Source of the DNA: Pseudomonas nitroreducens TX1
Lineage (GTDB): Bacteria > Pseudomonadota > Gammaproteobacteria > Pseudomonadales > Pseudomonadaceae
Length of the DNA: 34,046 nucleotides
Reading direction: 5' to 3'
Assembly (NCBI RefSeq): GCF_000313755.1
Contig: NZ_AMZB01000056.1
Location: 1-34,046 of the forward strand
This document shows positions 1 through 8,223 of this stretch, one piece after another. A program made the translations under genes and the position numbers. Numbering within the stretch: the first letter of the stretch is position 1; the number at the start of each line of letters is the position of its first letter. The notes under the pieces are model-generated. The model saw only the letters and a program-made list of their open reading frames with translations. It made no database searches and was not told where the DNA came from.

Positions 1-17
1 GAGCTGCTGGGCAGCTC
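1..17. terminator. Small hairpin downstream of sbp
   Basis: The first 17 bases form an inverted repeat, GAGCTGC and GCAGCTC around TGG. It lies about 30 bases past the sbp stop codon, where a terminator is expected. Any T-tract would be outside the window, so the call is tentative. Confidence 0.35.
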
Positions 18-48
18 CGGCTTCGTTGTTGGAAGCAGGTATCCCCAA

Positions 49-1047
49 TCAGTTCGGGGTGTAGATCTGGTCGAACACGCCACCGTCGGCGAAGTGGGTC
101 TTCTGCACGGTGCGCCAGTCGCCGAAGGTCTTCACCACGGAGAAGAAGTCCACCTTGGGGAAGCGGTCGGAGAACTTGGCCAGCACCTGCGGGTTGCGCG
201 GGCGCAGGTAGTTGTTGGCGGCGATGGTCTGGCCTTCGTCGGACCACAGGTACTTCAGGTAGGCCTCGGCTTCGGCGCGGGTGCCTTTCTTGTCGACTAC
301 CTTGTCGACCACGGCCACCGGCGGCTCGGCTTCGGCGGAGACGCTCGGGTAGACCACTTCGAAGCCGCCACGGCCGAACTCGCGGGCGATCATCTCGGCT
401 TCGTTTTCGAAGGTCACCAGCACGTCGCCGATCTGGTTCTGCATGAAGGTGGTGGTCGCTGCGCGGCCGCCGGTATCCAGTACCGGGACGTTCTTGAACA
501 GCTGGGCGACGAATTCCTTGGCCTTGGCTTCATCGGCGCCATGTTTCTGCGCGTAGCCCCAGGCGGAGAGGTAGGTGTAGCGGCCGTTGCCCGAGGTCTT
601 CGGGTTCGGCACCACGACCTGCACGCCCGGTTTCACCAGGTCGTTCCAGTCCTTCAGGCCCTTGGGGTTGCCCTTGCGCACGATGAACACGGTGGCAGAG
701 GTGAACGGCGCGCTGTTGTTCGGCAGGCGGGTGGCCCAGTCCTTGGGCACCAGGCCGCCATTGTCAGCCAGGGCATCGATGTCGGTGGCCTGGTTCATGG
801 TGATGACGTCGGCCGGCAGGCCGTCGATCACCGCACGGGCCTGTTTGCTGGAACCGCCGTGGGACATCTGGAGGGTGATCTTCTCGCCTTTCTCGGCCTG
901 CCAGTGTTTCTGGAAGGCGGCGTTGTAGTCCTTGTAGAAGTCGCGCATCACGTCGTAGGAGACGTTGAGCAGGGGCTGGGCGGCCTGGGCGGCGGAGGCC
1001 AGGGCGAGGCAGGCGGCCAGCAGCGAGGCGCTGAACAGACGTTTCAC
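49..1047 (-). CDS. sbp: Periplasmic sulfate-binding protein Sbp
   Basis: The 332-aa product is the soluble receptor of the CysTWA-type sulfate ABC importer. A Sec signal peptide covers about residues 1-22 and ends in AAQA before AQPLLNVSYD. The mature protein has the family's LNVSYDVMRDFYKDYN start, the MSHGGSSKQARAV segment, and PKTSGNGRYTYLSAWGYA, which form parts of the sulfate pocket in known Sbp/CysP proteins. Length is normal for the family. The start is GTG (1045-1047 on the minus strand), preceded by AAGGAAC at good spacing. No permease genes are visible. The upstream region carries two ACTTAAA copies, so control by sulfur supply (CysB) is plausible but inferred. A thiosulfate-preferring paralogue is the main alternative. 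Confidence 0.93.
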   Translation of the reverse strand: MKRLFSASLLAACLALASAAQAAQPLLNVSYDVMRDFYKDYNAAFQKHWQAEKGEKITLQMSHGGSSKQARAVIDGLPADVITMNQATDIDALADNGGLVPKDWATRLPNNSAPFTSATVFIVRKGNPKGLKDWNDLVKPGVQVVVPNPKTSGNGRYTYLSAWGYAQKHGADEAKAKEFVAQLFKNVPVLDTGGRAATTTFMQNQIGDVLVTFENEAEMIAREFGRGGFEVVYPSVSAEAEPPVAVVDKVVDKKGTRAEAEAYLKYLWSDEGQTIAANNYLRPRNPQVLAKFSDRFPKVDFFSVVKTFGDWRTVQKTHFADGGVFDQIYTPN

Positions 1048-1104
1048 GAGCAGTTCCTTTTGGCAGTGTTGTTGGGTGTCGATTATGCCGACAGGTTATA
1101 TGCC

Positions 1105-1119
1105 ACTTAAATACTTAAA
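1105..1119. promoter_or_regulatory. ACTTAAA direct repeat upstream of sbp
   Basis: ACTTAAA (1105-1111) is repeated at 1113-1119 with one base between, in an AT-rich patch about 60-70 bases upstream of the sbp start. The region fits an activator site or promoter such as CysB, whose sites are AT-rich and degenerate. The repeat is seen; the regulator is a guess. Confidence 0.3.
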
Positions 1120-1225
1120 GGCTATTTGCTTATTCGGGGAGCAGGGCTCGCGATCCCCTCCCGCACGCCGCTTTCAATTCTGTCGCCGGGTTTCATGAAC
1201 CTGCGCAATGACTGCCCCTGCGGCC

Positions 1226-2881
1226 TCAGTCCAGTCCGCTGACTTCCAGCTCCTTCGGATACTCGACACTGAACTTGAAGGTCGTGCTGCGTTTCTCGCC
1301 CGGCTTCAGCTGCCAGTCCCACAGCAGCTTGCCGTCGTCCTCGCGGGCGACGGATTGGCCTTCGGGCTCCAGCAGCGCCACCTTGATCTGCTCATTGCGC
1401 GAGACCGGCAACTGGTCCTTGAACTGCAAGCGTTGCTCGGTCTTGTGGTTGTTTTGGGCGTCGATGCGGAACTCGTAGGTGACGCGTTTGCGCCCGCCGG
1501 TGAGGCCGGTGAAGTCGGTGTAGCGGTTGACCAGCTTGCGCTTGATCGACATGGCCTCGTCGCCGCCCAGGGCCAGCTCGAAGGTCTCGCCCGGCATCAC
1601 CGCGCGCAACTGGCCGCTGGCGACGAAGGTGTTGCCCAGGTAGGTGTTGAGGGTGCCGGGCAGCAGCGGATAGTCGCTGGCATTGCGGGTGTCGGCCTGC
1701 AGGTAGGCGGCTTCACGCAGCGACGGTGTGGCCAGGTAGCGGAAGGTTGCCGGCAGCTTGAATTGGGCGATGGCGACCTTCTGCGAGCTGCCGTCGCTGT
1801 TCAGCGTGGCGCGGGTCGGGATATGGAAGGAAGCGCTGGTGGTGGCACCGCTGACTTCAGCGACGGCGACGGGCATCTCTTCCAGCGAGCCGGCCACGGC
1901 CATTTCGTCGGCGGCGAAGCGCTGGGCCTTCTTAGCCTCCAGGGCCATCATCGGTGCGGCTGGCGCCGGGGCGGGTCTGGCGGCCATCACCGTGCGCGGG
2001 TCGAAGGTGTCGACGAACCACGGCGAGAGCGCCGGCACGTTGCTGCCCAGGTTGGGGCGGGCGGTGGACAGGGTGAGGTCGACGTCGGTCCAGTCCTCGC
2101 CGCTGCTCTGCCGGACGATGCCCTGGTAGGTCATCTCGATCTTGTCCTCGCCGTCGCGCAGGCGGGCGTCATAGGCCGGGCGCCAGGAGGCGTCGTACAG
2201 CGTGTAGCTGAGCTGCAACTGGACTTGTGCCGGCTTCTCCAGTGCCACGCGAAGGATCGCGCGCTTGTAGTGGGTGCCGTCCCCGGCCAGATGGCTGCGC
2301 TGGCTCTCCAGCTCCTGCTTGCGCTGTTGCAGTTCCTCGCTCTGCTGGTCGAGCTTGCGCTGTTCGTCGAGGATGCGCCCGAGGTTGCCCTCGCTCATCT
2401 GCAGCAGGTTCTTCAGTTCGTCAATGCTCGGCAGTGCCTGGTTCTTGCCCGGCTTGGTGCTGCTGGCCTGGATGTCGGCGAGGAACTGTTTCTGGTTTTC
2501 CAGCACGCTGCCACGGTCGCTGATCTCGCGCTCCTGTCGCGCGAGGTCGCGCAGCTGCGTGTCCAGCTGTTGCAGGCGATTGTCCTCGGAGGGCGGCGAA
2601 ACCTGCGGCGCGCTGCTGACGTCGAGCAGGGTCGCGGCGGCGCTGGCGCTGAGCGAGGCCTGCAGGCTGTTGTCGTCGATGCGCAGGGGCAACTGTTCCA
2701 GGGCGATCTCGTGTTGCCCGGCCGGCAGTTGAAGGGTGGCGGTGCGGGTGACGATGGCGCGGTCGGTGTAGACCGTGACCGCGCTGATGCGGCTGTCGGC
2801 CACCTGCGGCGCGGCCAGCAGCGAGGTGCTGGCCAGCGCGCCGGCCATGGCGAGTATCAGAGGATGGAATCGAAAGGGCAT
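1226..2881 (-). CDS. Secreted MuiA-family DUF4140/DUF4139 protein
   Basis: The 551-aa protein has a signal peptide (about residues 1-25, ending LLAAPQ). An N-terminal domain matching DUF4140 follows (VADSRISAVTVYTDRAIVTR). The middle holds a Q/E/R/L-rich region predicted as coiled coil, in two blocks near residues 95-130 and 155-190. The C-terminal DUF4139 beta-rich domain includes SYTLYDASWRPAYDARL and ends in VEYPKELEVSGLD. This is the MuiA (mucoidy inhibitor A) group. No enzymatic role is established, and an envelope location is inferred from the signal peptide. The ATG at 2881 was chosen over an upstream one because GAGGTGA sits just before it and the signal peptide then begins at residue 1. 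It appears to be a single-gene unit downstream of sstT. Confidence 0.85.
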   Translation of the reverse strand: MPFRFHPLILAMAGALASTSLLAAPQVADSRISAVTVYTDRAIVTRTATLQLPAGQHEIALEQLPLRIDDNSLQASLSASAAATLLDVSSAPQVSPPSEDNRLQQLDTQLRDLARQEREISDRGSVLENQKQFLADIQASSTKPGKNQALPSIDELKNLLQMSEGNLGRILDEQRKLDQQSEELQQRKQELESQRSHLAGDGTHYKRAILRVALEKPAQVQLQLSYTLYDASWRPAYDARLRDGEDKIEMTYQGIVRQSSGEDWTDVDLTLSTARPNLGSNVPALSPWFVDTFDPRTVMAARPAPAPAAPMMALEAKKAQRFAADEMAVAGSLEEMPVAVAEVSGATTSASFHIPTRATLNSDGSSQKVAIAQFKLPATFRYLATPSLREAAYLQADTRNASDYPLLPGTLNTYLGNTFVASGQLRAVMPGETFELALGGDEAMSIKRKLVNRYTDFTGLTGGRKRVTYEFRIDAQNNHKTEQRLQFKDQLPVSRNEQIKVALLEPEGQSVAREDDGKLLWDWQLKPGEKRSTTFKFSVEYPKELEVSGLD

Positions 2882-3035
2882 GTGCTCACCTCGCGGCCTG
2901 GAAGGCGGCCGGCACTGCGGAACGCCACCATGGCGCCCGTCCATGCTGCTTATGACGAAGCGGGCGGGAGGAACGGGTTGAGCGCGGAAAAGACGCGCCG
3001 GGATGGCCGACGAACGGTGAACTCTGCGGGAGGGA

Positions 3036-3058
3036 GCCGGGGCGGAGTTCGCCCCGGC
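3036..3058 (-). terminator. GC-rich hairpin after sstT
   Basis: GCCGGGGCG (3036-3044) pairs with CGCCCCGGC (3050-3058) across a 5-base loop, immediately past the sstT stop. There is no T-run on the minus strand, so it may only protect the 3' end or may work together with Rho. Confidence 0.5.
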
Positions 3059-3065
3059 GGGAGGG

Positions 3066-4313
3066 TCAGGCGCGCTCGCCAGCCTGCGGCTCGTCCATGT
3101 CGCCCTCGGCCATGCAGGCCGCGGCGGTGAACAGCACGTCGGTGGAGGAGTTCAGCGCGGTCTCGGCCGAATCCTGCAGGATACTGATGACGAAGCCCAC
3201 CGCCACGACCTGCATGGCGATTTCGCTGGAAATGCCGAACAGGCCGCAGGCCAGCGGGATCAGCAGCAGCGAGCCGCCGGCCACGCCGGAAGCGCCGCAA
3301 GCGCACAGCGAGGCGACGACACAGAGCAGCAGGGCGCTGGGAAGGTCGATGGCGATGCCCAGGGTGTTGGCCGCCGCCAGGCTCAGCACGCTGATGGTGA
3401 TGGCGGCGCCGGCCATGTTGATGGTGGCGCCCAGCGGGATGGACACCGAGTAGGTGTCTTCATGCAGGCCCAGGCGTTCGCACAACTGCAGGTTGACCGG
3501 GATGTTGGCCGCCGAGCTGCGAGTGAAGAAGGCAGTGACCCCGCTTTCGCGCAGGCAGGTGAACACCAGTGGGTACGGATTGCGGCGCAGCTTGACGAAG
3601 ACGATCAGCGGATTGATCACCAGGGCCACGAAGAGCATGCAGCCCAGCAGGACGGCGAGCAGGCGCACGTAGCCCAGCAGCGCATCGAAACCGGACTCGG
3701 CCAGGGTGCTGGCGACTAGGCCGAAGATGCCCAGCGGGGCGAACGCGATGACCACGCGGACGATCAGTGTCACGCCGTTGGCCAGGTCTTCGACCATCTC
3801 GCGAGTAGCGGGGCGTGCGTAGCGCAGGGCGATGCCCAGGCCCACGGCCCAGCCGAGGATGCCGATGAAGTTGGCTTCCAGGAGCGCCTTCACCGGATTG
3901 GTGGCGATACTGAACAGCAGGGTGTTGAGCACTTCGCCGATACCGCCGGGGGGCGTGGCGTCCGCCGTGGCTGCGGCCTTGAGTACCAGGGTGGAAGGGA
4001 AGGCGAAGCTGGCGGCTACCGCGACCAGTGCGGCCGCGAAGGTGCCCAGCAGGTACAGCAGCAGGATTGGGCGGATGTGCGTGCGTTGCCCTTGCTTGTG
4101 ATTGGCGATGGAGGACATCACCAGCACCAGTACCAGGACCGGGGCCACAGCCTTCAGTGCCGAGATGAACAGGTTGCCGAGCAGGCTGACGGCGCGGGCT
4201 GCTTCCGGCCAGACCAGGGCCAGGGCGATGCCCAGCAGCATGCCGATGAATATGCGCATGACCAGGCTGGTGCGCTGGAGTCGCTGCAGGAGAGTGGGAG
4301 CTGGAAGAGTCAT
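3066..4313 (-). CDS. sstT: Serine/threonine:sodium symporter SstT
   Basis: This 415-aa inner-membrane protein belongs to the dicarboxylate/amino acid:cation symporter family and imports serine and threonine with sodium. It has multiple hydrophobic segments from about residue 18. The family's re-entrant loop signatures are present: the serine-rich [14 protein letters not shown], then [18 protein letters not shown], then [19 protein letters not shown] near the C-terminus. Length matches SstT (about 410). The start at 4313 ([16 protein letters not shown]) was chosen because the upstream in-frame extension is arginine-rich, lacks family features and would precede the usual N-terminus. The ribosome site there is weak. 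It is flanked by unrelated genes, so probably monocistronic. Confidence 0.92.
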   Translation of the reverse strand: MTLPAPTLLQRLQRTSLVMRIFIGMLLGIALALVWPEAARAVSLLGNLFISALKAVAPVLVLVLVMSSIANHKQGQRTHIRPILLLYLLGTFAAALVAVAASFAFPSTLVLKAAATADATPPGGIGEVLNTLLFSIATNPVKALLEANFIGILGWAVGLGIALRYARPATREMVEDLANGVTLIVRVVIAFAPLGIFGLVASTLAESGFDALLGYVRLLAVLLGCMLFVALVINPLIVFVKLRRNPYPLVFTCLRESGVTAFFTRSSAANIPVNLQLCERLGLHEDTYSVSIPLGATINMAGAAITISVLSLAAANTLGIAIDLPSALLLCVVASLCACGASGVAGGSLLLIPLACGLFGISSEIAMQVVAVGFVISILQDSAETALNSSTDVLFTAAACMAEGDMDEPQAGERA

Positions 4314-4508
4314 GACGTCTTTCGCTGCGTAAATGAGGGGAACGCACCCGTGGCCGGATGCGGAAGGGGGCGGATTATGCCGTCTGCATCCGGGAAATGC
4401 GCGGTTACCCGTCGATTGAGCTACTCGGCGGACGTTACGCCGCAGTGTGGGCGAGCGTGGGCAGACCGGCATTGATCCATGCCGGTTGCCTTGGGAAAAG
4501 GCGGCAAC

Positions 4509-5345
4509 TCAGCCGAGGCCGGCGAAGGATTCCGGGTCCAGGTCGATGCCGGCGACCCGCTGCACGGCGCCGCGCATGGTCACCTTAAAGTCGTCCTCGA
4601 CGCGGATTTCCAGGCGACCGCCGGCCAGGTGCAGGTCAATGTGCTCGTCACACAGACCGAGCTTGCGCGCCACCGAAGCGGCGGCACAGCTGCTGGTGCC
4701 CGAGGACAGCGTGTAGCCGGCGCCGCGCTCCCAGATTTCCACGCGCAGCGCGTTGCGGGACAGCCACTGGACGAACTGCACGTTGCTGCGCCTGGGGAAC
4801 AGTGGATGGTTTTCCAGTAGCGGGCCGAGGCGACAGGCCAGCTCGCGGCTGGTCTGTTCGACGAACACCACGCAGTGCGGGTTGCCCATGGAGACGGCGT
4901 TGATCTTCAGCGCCACGCCGTCGATTTCCAACGGGTAGTCCAACGCCTCAGGGGCATCGATCAGTACCGGAACCCGCGCACAGGCAAACTCGGCACGGCC
5001 CATGGACACCTCCACGGTGCGGCCCTCGTCGTACACCTGGCTGGTGACGATGCCACCGGCGGTGACGATGTCGAAGGCTTTATCCGCCACCAGCCCACAG
5101 TCCCAGAGGTAGCGGGAGAAGATGCGCAGTCCGTTGCCGCTCTTCTCCGCTTCGGAGCCGTCGGGGTTGAGGATGCGCAGGCCGAAGGCGGCATCGCTGT
5201 GGTTCGCCACCAGGATGCCGTCGGAGCCGACGCCGTGGTGGCGGTCGCAGACACGGCCGATCTGCGCGGCGGTGAGGGCGAACGGTGCGTCGCCCGCGTA
5301 GACCAGGTAATCGTTGCCCAGGGCCTGGTATTTCACGAAGTTCAT
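4509..5345 (-). CDS. DapF-like epimerase paralogue lacking both catalytic cysteines
   Basis: The 278-aa protein aligns by eye along its length with diaminopimelate epimerase: KYQALGNDYLV at the start, DRHHGVGSDGI near residue 35, NPDGSEAEKSGNGLRIFSRY at 60-79, MGNPHCVVFV near 153, and ERGAGYTLSSGTSSCAAA at 206-223. DapF uses two cysteines as acid and base, in CGNG and ACGTG. Here these are Ser69 and Ser215, and the GAGET glutamate is Tyr211. The fold and the phosphate- and substrate-loop glycines remain. The gene follows the urea-transporter gene after 33 bases, so the two are probably cotranscribed. Activity as a meso-DAP epimerase is doubtful; a related isomerase, a dehydratase or a non-catalytic role are alternatives. 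A canonical dapF should exist elsewhere. The family is certain, the reaction unknown. Confidence 0.82.
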   Translation of the reverse strand: MNFVKYQALGNDYLVYAGDAPFALTAAQIGRVCDRHHGVGSDGILVANHSDAAFGLRILNPDGSEAEKSGNGLRIFSRYLWDCGLVADKAFDIVTAGGIVTSQVYDEGRTVEVSMGRAEFACARVPVLIDAPEALDYPLEIDGVALKINAVSMGNPHCVVFVEQTSRELACRLGPLLENHPLFPRRSNVQFVQWLSRNALRVEIWERGAGYTLSSGTSSCAAASVARKLGLCDEHIDLHLAGGRLEIRVEDDFKVTMRGAVQRVAGIDLDPESFAGLG

Positions 5346-5378
5346 CGGTGCGATCCGTCGCCGCAAAAGGGCCCTCGA

Positions 5379-6281
5379 CTATACACGCGGGCCGCTGTTT
5401 TCCCTTCGCGGATCGGACAGCAGTGCTTGCAGCGCGCGCTGGCCGAGGATCACCAGCCAGCAGGCGAGGATGAAGGGCGCGGTGAAGGCGGGCAGGCCGA
5501 TCAGCGCGAAGCACGGTTGCAGCAGCACGGCCAGGACGATGCCGCACAGCGGAGCCAGCGGGCTGCGGAAGCGCAGCGACAGGGCGATGCCGGCCAGCGC
5601 ACCATTCAACCCGAGCAGGCCAGCCTGGGCGGAGGAGGCGGGCAGGTCGAACAGCGGAGCGATGAACAGTGCACCTGCTGCGCCGATCAGTGCCCAGAGC
5701 GCCGCGCGGCGATCTGCCAGCAGCAGGCCGAGGGCGATGGTCAGGCCGGCGAGCGGCTCGCCAAGGAAGATCACTTCGCCGAAGCCCAGTGCGGAGGAGT
5801 CCAGCAGCGGGTTCACTGCCCCACACGACAGGCAACTGGCGCCGGCCGCCGGCACCAGGCCGATGGCCTTGCCCAGCGCGCCGGACACCCAGCCCAGCAG
5901 CACGAAGGCCGAGGTGTAGGCCGGCAGGCCGAAGCGTCGGCGTGACTGGCGCAGCAGCACCGCCTGCACCGCGACGCTGGTGAGGATTGCGGCGACGCAG
6001 AGCATCACCAGCCCCAGGGACCATTGGAACAGGAAGGGCAGCAACAGGCCGATGAGGATCGGGTTGTAGTCGTGCAGGCCTGCGTCGATGTCTGTCTGCG
6101 GCTCACGCACGAAGCGCGCGGTGAGCGGGCCGAGCAATGTACCCAGTAGCGCGCCGGGAAGCAGTTGCGGCGCGGACCAGGCGATGGTCAGCAGCAGGAT
6201 CAGGCCGAAACGGGCGTCGGCCTGCAGGTAGATCTGGCCGAAGCCGATCAGCCGGGTGGAGGCGAATTTGTTCAGGGGCAT
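5379..6281 (-). CDS. Urea transporter family (UT) membrane protein
   Basis: The 300-aa polytopic protein shows the internal two-fold repeat of the UT family. The first half has GFGQIYLQADARFGLILLL and LHDYNPILIGLLLPF. The second half has GFGEVIFLGEPLAGLTIAL and LLGLNGALAGIALSL. In characterised UT channels these two LxGxNGxLxG-like segments line the pore, which passes urea down its gradient. About ten hydrophobic helices are visible. The ATG at 6281 starts MPLNKFASTRLIGFG and lacks a good Shine-Dalgarno, so the start is less certain than the family. No urease or urea carboxylase gene is in the window. The downstream partner is the DapF-like gene. Closely related short-chain amide permeation is possible. 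Confidence 0.85.
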   Translation of the reverse strand: MPLNKFASTRLIGFGQIYLQADARFGLILLLTIAWSAPQLLPGALLGTLLGPLTARFVREPQTDIDAGLHDYNPILIGLLLPFLFQWSLGLVMLCVAAILTSVAVQAVLLRQSRRRFGLPAYTSAFVLLGWVSGALGKAIGLVPAAGASCLSCGAVNPLLDSSALGFGEVIFLGEPLAGLTIALGLLLADRRAALWALIGAAGALFIAPLFDLPASSAQAGLLGLNGALAGIALSLRFRSPLAPLCGIVLAVLLQPCFALIGLPAFTAPFILACWLVILGQRALQALLSDPRRENSGPRV

Positions 6282-6539
6282 TTTGGGTCTGGGCAGTTGA
6301 AAGTGACTCCGCAGCGCCTCGTTGGTTGTAGGGCATCAAGGCCCCATCGGCGGGCGCTGCGTGAGAACCTTGTGACGCCGCCATACGGGGCGGCGCCACG
6401 GGTCTGGAAAAAGAAAAGAGGCTGTCCGCGGGATCGCCGCGAACAACCTCGAAAATCCATGGCCAGCATTGGGAGTTGCTGCGTGGGGGCCATGGACCGA
6501 CAAGCATTCGGTATTGATGTACTGAGGAACAAGGTCAAA

Positions 6540-6589
6540 CCCGGACGGACGGGGACGCGGCCCCGTATTCCCGGCCCCGTCCGTCCGGG
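6540..6589. repeat. Perfect 15-bp inverted repeat
   Basis: CCCGGACGGACGGGG (6540-6554) and CCCCGTCCGTCCGGG (6575-6589) are exact reverse complements separated by 20 bases. A stem this long and GC-rich would be very stable in RNA or as a cruciform. No T-run follows on either strand, so a simple intrinsic terminator is not shown. Confidence 0.8.
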
Positions 6590-6654
6590 AGTGACTCGGT
6601 GCGGAGGCACGCGGTGGCGCGTGGCTCCTGAACTCGGTGGTTTTTCCTGTGGCT

Positions 6655-6778
6655 CCCCTCTCCCTACCCCTCTCCCTGAAGGGAGAGGGGATAGTTCGGG
6701 ATCGCTGGCGACTCTGGCGTTCGCCTGCTGCCGCTCAAGCTCCCTCTCCCGCTTGCGGGAGAGGGTCGGGGAGAGGGG
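6655..6778. repeat. Paired CCCTCTCCC/GGGAGAGGG intergenic repeat, copy 1
   Basis: Two imperfect palindromic units (6655-6691 and 6741-6778) are built from CCCTCTCCC and its complement in head-to-head arrangement around about 50 bases. The same two-unit design recurs at 14315-14433. Such REP/BIME-like elements are common between genes in pseudomonads and related bacteria. This copy lies just past the pyk stop and may stabilise or end that transcript. Confidence 0.75.
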
Positions 6779-6792
6779 CTCTCAGGCCTGCA

Positions 6793-8223
6793 TCAAACCT
6801 CCAGCGCCGGCGCCACCGTCTCGATGCGCAGCATGTTGGTGCTGCCCGGCTGGCCGAAGGGCACGCCGGCGGTGATCACCACCGTGTCGCCACGGCGCGC
6901 CATGCGCTGGGCCAGGGCGATGTCCAGGGCGGTGGAGCAGATCTCGTCGACGTGGGCGAGCTGCGCGTTGACCACCGAATGGACGCCCCAGGCCACGGTC
7001 AGGCGGCGGGCGGATTTCAGTTGCGGGGTGAGACTGAGGATCGGTGCCTTGGGCCGTTCGCGGGAGGCGCGCAGGGTCGAGGCGCCGGACTCGGTGTAGT
7101 TCACCAGCACTGCCACCGGCAGGATGCGGCTGATCCGGCGGATCGCGCAGCTGATGGCGTCGGAAACGGTAGCGTCCGGCTCCGGGCGGTTGATCTCCAG
7201 CGTCGCCTGGTAATCCGGCTCGGCTTCGACCTGGCGGATGATCTTCGCCATCATCTCGACCGATTCGCGCGGGTACTGGCCCGAGGCGCTCTCGGCGCTG
7301 AGCATCACGCAGTCGGCGCCTTCGCTGACGGCGTTGGCCACATCGGTTACCTCGGCGCGGGTCGGCGCCGGGGAGAAGCGCATCGATTCGAGCATCTGGG
7401 TCGCCACCACCACCGGGCGGCCGAGCTGGCGGCAGACCTGGATGATGCGCTTCTGGATGCCCGGCACACTCTCGGCGGGCATCTCCACGCCCAGGTCGCC
7501 GCGGGCGACCATGATCGCGTCGGACAGCCTGGCGATGGCTTCGATGGACTGCACCGCCGAAGGCTTCTCGATCTTGGCCATGAGGAAGGCCTTGTCGCCG
7601 ATCAGCTCGCGGGCTTCCTCGATGTCTTCGGGGCGCTGTACGAAGGACAGCGCGACCCAGTCCACACCCAGCTCCAGGCCGAAGGTCAGGTCACGGCGGT
7701 CCTTGGCGGTCAGCGGGCTGAGCTTGAGCACGGCCTCGGGTACGTTGACGCCTTTGCGGTCGGACAGCTCGCCGCTGTTCATCACGCGGGTCTCGATGGC
7801 GTCGCTGTGGGCGTTGAGCACCTGCAGCCGAATCTTGCCATCGTCCAGCAGCAGGCTCATGCCCGGCTCCAGCGCCTGGATGATTTCCGGGTGGGGCAGG
7901 GTGACGCGCTTGTCGTCGCCCGGGGCGTCGTTCAGATCGAGGGTGAAGGTCTGGCCCTTCTGCAGCTGTACTGCGCCGTCGGCGAAACGACCCACGCGCA
8001 GCTTCGGCCCTTGCAGGTCCATGAGGATGCCGATGGGGTAGTTCAGTTCGGCTTCCACTTCGCGCACCCAGGCGAAACGCTGGGCGTGGTCGCTGTACTC
8101 GCCATGGCTGAAGTTCAGGCGGAACAGGTTGGCGCCGGCTTCCACCAGCGCGCGGATGTCGTCGCGGCTTTTGATCGCCGGGCCCAGGGTCGCGAGAATT
8201 TTTACTTTCTTGTCAGGAGTCAT
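6793..8223 (-). CDS. pyk: Pyruvate kinase
   Basis: The 476-aa enzyme converts phosphoenolpyruvate and ADP to pyruvate and ATP. The barrel begins at VKILATLGPA. It contains LFRLNFSHGEY, the PKLRVG strand, the catalytic lysine motif MAKIEKPSAV and the family signature AIMVARGDLGVEMP, followed by ATQMLESM and ADCVMLSAESASGQYP. Small B and C domains are present, so it is full length. The ATG overlaps the stop of ttuD as ATGA, indicating translational coupling. As last gene of the gcl-hyi-glxR-ttuD-pyk unit it carries carbon from glycerate on to pyruvate. I recall P. aeruginosa having two pyruvate kinases, this being the one next to ttuD (called pykF there). The isozyme letter is from memory, so only pyk is used. 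Confidence 0.95.
   Translation of the reverse strand: MTPDKKVKILATLGPAIKSRDDIRALVEAGANLFRLNFSHGEYSDHAQRFAWVREVEAELNYPIGILMDLQGPKLRVGRFADGAVQLQKGQTFTLDLNDAPGDDKRVTLPHPEIIQALEPGMSLLLDDGKIRLQVLNAHSDAIETRVMNSGELSDRKGVNVPEAVLKLSPLTAKDRRDLTFGLELGVDWVALSFVQRPEDIEEARELIGDKAFLMAKIEKPSAVQSIEAIARLSDAIMVARGDLGVEMPAESVPGIQKRIIQVCRQLGRPVVVATQMLESMRFSPAPTRAEVTDVANAVSEGADCVMLSAESASGQYPRESVEMMAKIIRQVEAEPDYQATLEINRPEPDATVSDAISCAIRRISRILPVAVLVNYTESGASTLRASRERPKAPILSLTPQLKSARRLTVAWGVHSVVNAQLAHVDEICSTALDIALAQRMARRGDTVVITAGVPFGQPGSTNMLRIETVAPALEV

Larger units (their letters stand above)
6282..6792. other. 511-base intergenic region between pyk and the urea transporter gene
   Basis: No convincing gene. It holds a perfect 15-bp inverted repeat at 6540-6589 and a pair of CCCTCTCCC-type repeat units at 6655-6691 and 6741-6778. 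The 6300-6480 part must carry the urea-transporter promoter, but I could not pick one with confidence. I looked for a guanidine or ykkC-type riboswitch ahead of the transporter and did not recognise one. Confidence 0.6.

Noticed and set aside
94..1110. Long plus-strand open frame opposite sbp
   Set aside because: It is an antisense shadow of a confident gene in high-GC DNA; its protein is rich in G, V, H and A with no family motif.
1208..3130. 640-codon plus-strand open frame opposite the MuiA-like gene
   Set aside because: The minus-strand frame has a signal peptide, ribosome site and family domains; this one is a typical GC-driven antisense frame.
6282..6540. Riboswitch ahead of the urea-transporter gene
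   Set aside because: I looked for ykkC/guanidine-type conserved strings on the minus strand and found none.
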